Shown in pieces: positions 63,769 to 64,000 of a stretch of DNA of 64,000 bases. Origin of the DNA: Paenibacillus azoreducens (GTDB taxonomy: Bacteria; Bacillota; Bacilli; Paenibacillales; Paenibacillaceae); the NCBI RefSeq assembly GCF_021654775.1, contig NZ_AP025343.1, positions 372,001 to 436,000 on the forward strand. Reading direction: 5' to 3'. Numbering within the stretch: the stretch's first letter is position 1; every line of letters begins with the position of its first letter. The notes under the pieces are model-generated. The model did not search any database. It was not told the DNA's origin and saw nothing but the letters and a program-made list of their open reading frames with translations. A program made the position numbers and the translations under genes.

Positions 63769-64000
63769 CTAGTGCATGAGATATTTCCAGATCAGCCAGC
63801 AGACGAGCACGGATATCCATGAAATGAAACCGAAGATCATGACGATTTTGTTTTCGCTCCATCCGTATTTCAGGCTGAAATGGAAATGGATCGGAGTCAT
63901 CCGAAACAACCGCAGCTTTGTCCGTTTATAGTACCACACCTGCAAGATGACCGACAGTTGTTCCGCCAAATAGATGAAAAACAAAATCGGAATCAAAATC
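63769..64000 (-). CDS. C-terminus of a MraY-like phospho-N-acetylmuramoyl-pentapeptide transferase (partial)
   Basis: Only the last 76 codons lie in the window; the 5' part is beyond 64000. The sequence has the MraY C-terminal pattern: a membrane helix [21 protein letters not shown] (the conserved HHH-like motif of MraY, here H-F-H-F) and a final helix [16 protein letters not shown]. MraY makes lipid I in peptidoglycan synthesis. No division-cluster genes are adjacent, so this may be a second copy or a relative; naming is provisional. Confidence 0.7.
   Translation of the reverse strand, partial: ILIPILFFIYLAEQLSVILQVWYYKRTKLRLFRMTPIHFHFSLKYGWSENKIVMIFGFISWISVLVCWLIWKYLMH

Overview
The window looks like a chromosomal segment of a Paenibacillus-type Firmicute. 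Supporting signs are strong purine-rich ribosome sites with frequent TTG and GTG starts, a ClpE chaperone, YesM/YesN two-component systems beside ABC sugar transporters, an S-layer-anchored chitinase, cre-like catabolite sites and mid-range GC. The species call is inference; no rRNA or tRNA gene is present to fix it.

Layout. 1-7.3 kb: clpE, an NADH oxidase gene behind a promoter packed with Rex/Fnr-like palindromes, a repeat-rich protein, a small membrane protein and a CE7-type acetyl esterase. 7.4-13.6 kb: a large secreted GH20 hexosaminidase divergent from a GPH sugar symporter and a ChbG-type deacetylase. 13.7-18.4 kb: MarR with two near-identical flavin monooxygenases, a nitroreductase divergent from MerR, and remnants of a transposase and a methyltransferase. 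18.7-23.9 kb: an OmpR-type two-component system, a small gene split by a mini-element, a secreted protein, a repeat array and a threonine-aldolase-like enzyme. 24.1-31.1 kb: yesM-yesN-solute-binding protein-permease-permease operon. 31.2-34.3 kb: membrane protein, MocR regulator divergent from a LysE exporter, and a small protein. 35.1-43.9 kb: a GH18 chitinase, an intact IS3-family element, a long repeat-rich gap and a 1256-residue SLH protein with two GH18 domains. 43.9-51.6 kb: alkyltransferase-like protein, orphan PAS kinase, AraC/SRPBCC pair, a two-gene unit of unknown function, and AraC with GH4 alpha-galactosidase. 52-58.7 kb: a second YesM/YesN system divergent from its ABC transporter. 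58.8-64 kb: SDR, an iron-ABC ATPase remnant, a HugZ-like protein, DinB, a GH8 chitosanase/glucanase and the C-terminus of a MraY-like transferase.

How it works together. Chitin and chitosan use is a recurring theme: two chitinase genes (three GH18 domains), a GH20 exo-enzyme, a GH8 enzyme, a deacetylase and a sugar importer. They are scattered rather than in one operon. Two complete sensor-regulator-transporter sets import unidentified sugars, and cre-like boxes suggest CcpA control of both and of the GH8 gene.

The least explained content is non-coding. There are four arrays (ten units) of a 66-67 bp hairpin repeat, all on the same strand and directly behind gene ends; a 176 bp mini-element with inverted ends that split a small gene, plus a larger relative holding nested 40-nt hairpins; three copies of a terminator-like repeat; a TGCGAAAGTGCA repeat family; a nested GGACAC inverted repeat; and an octamer tandem repeat upstream of a chitinase gene. 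No CRISPR array, prophage, rRNA or tRNA was seen.
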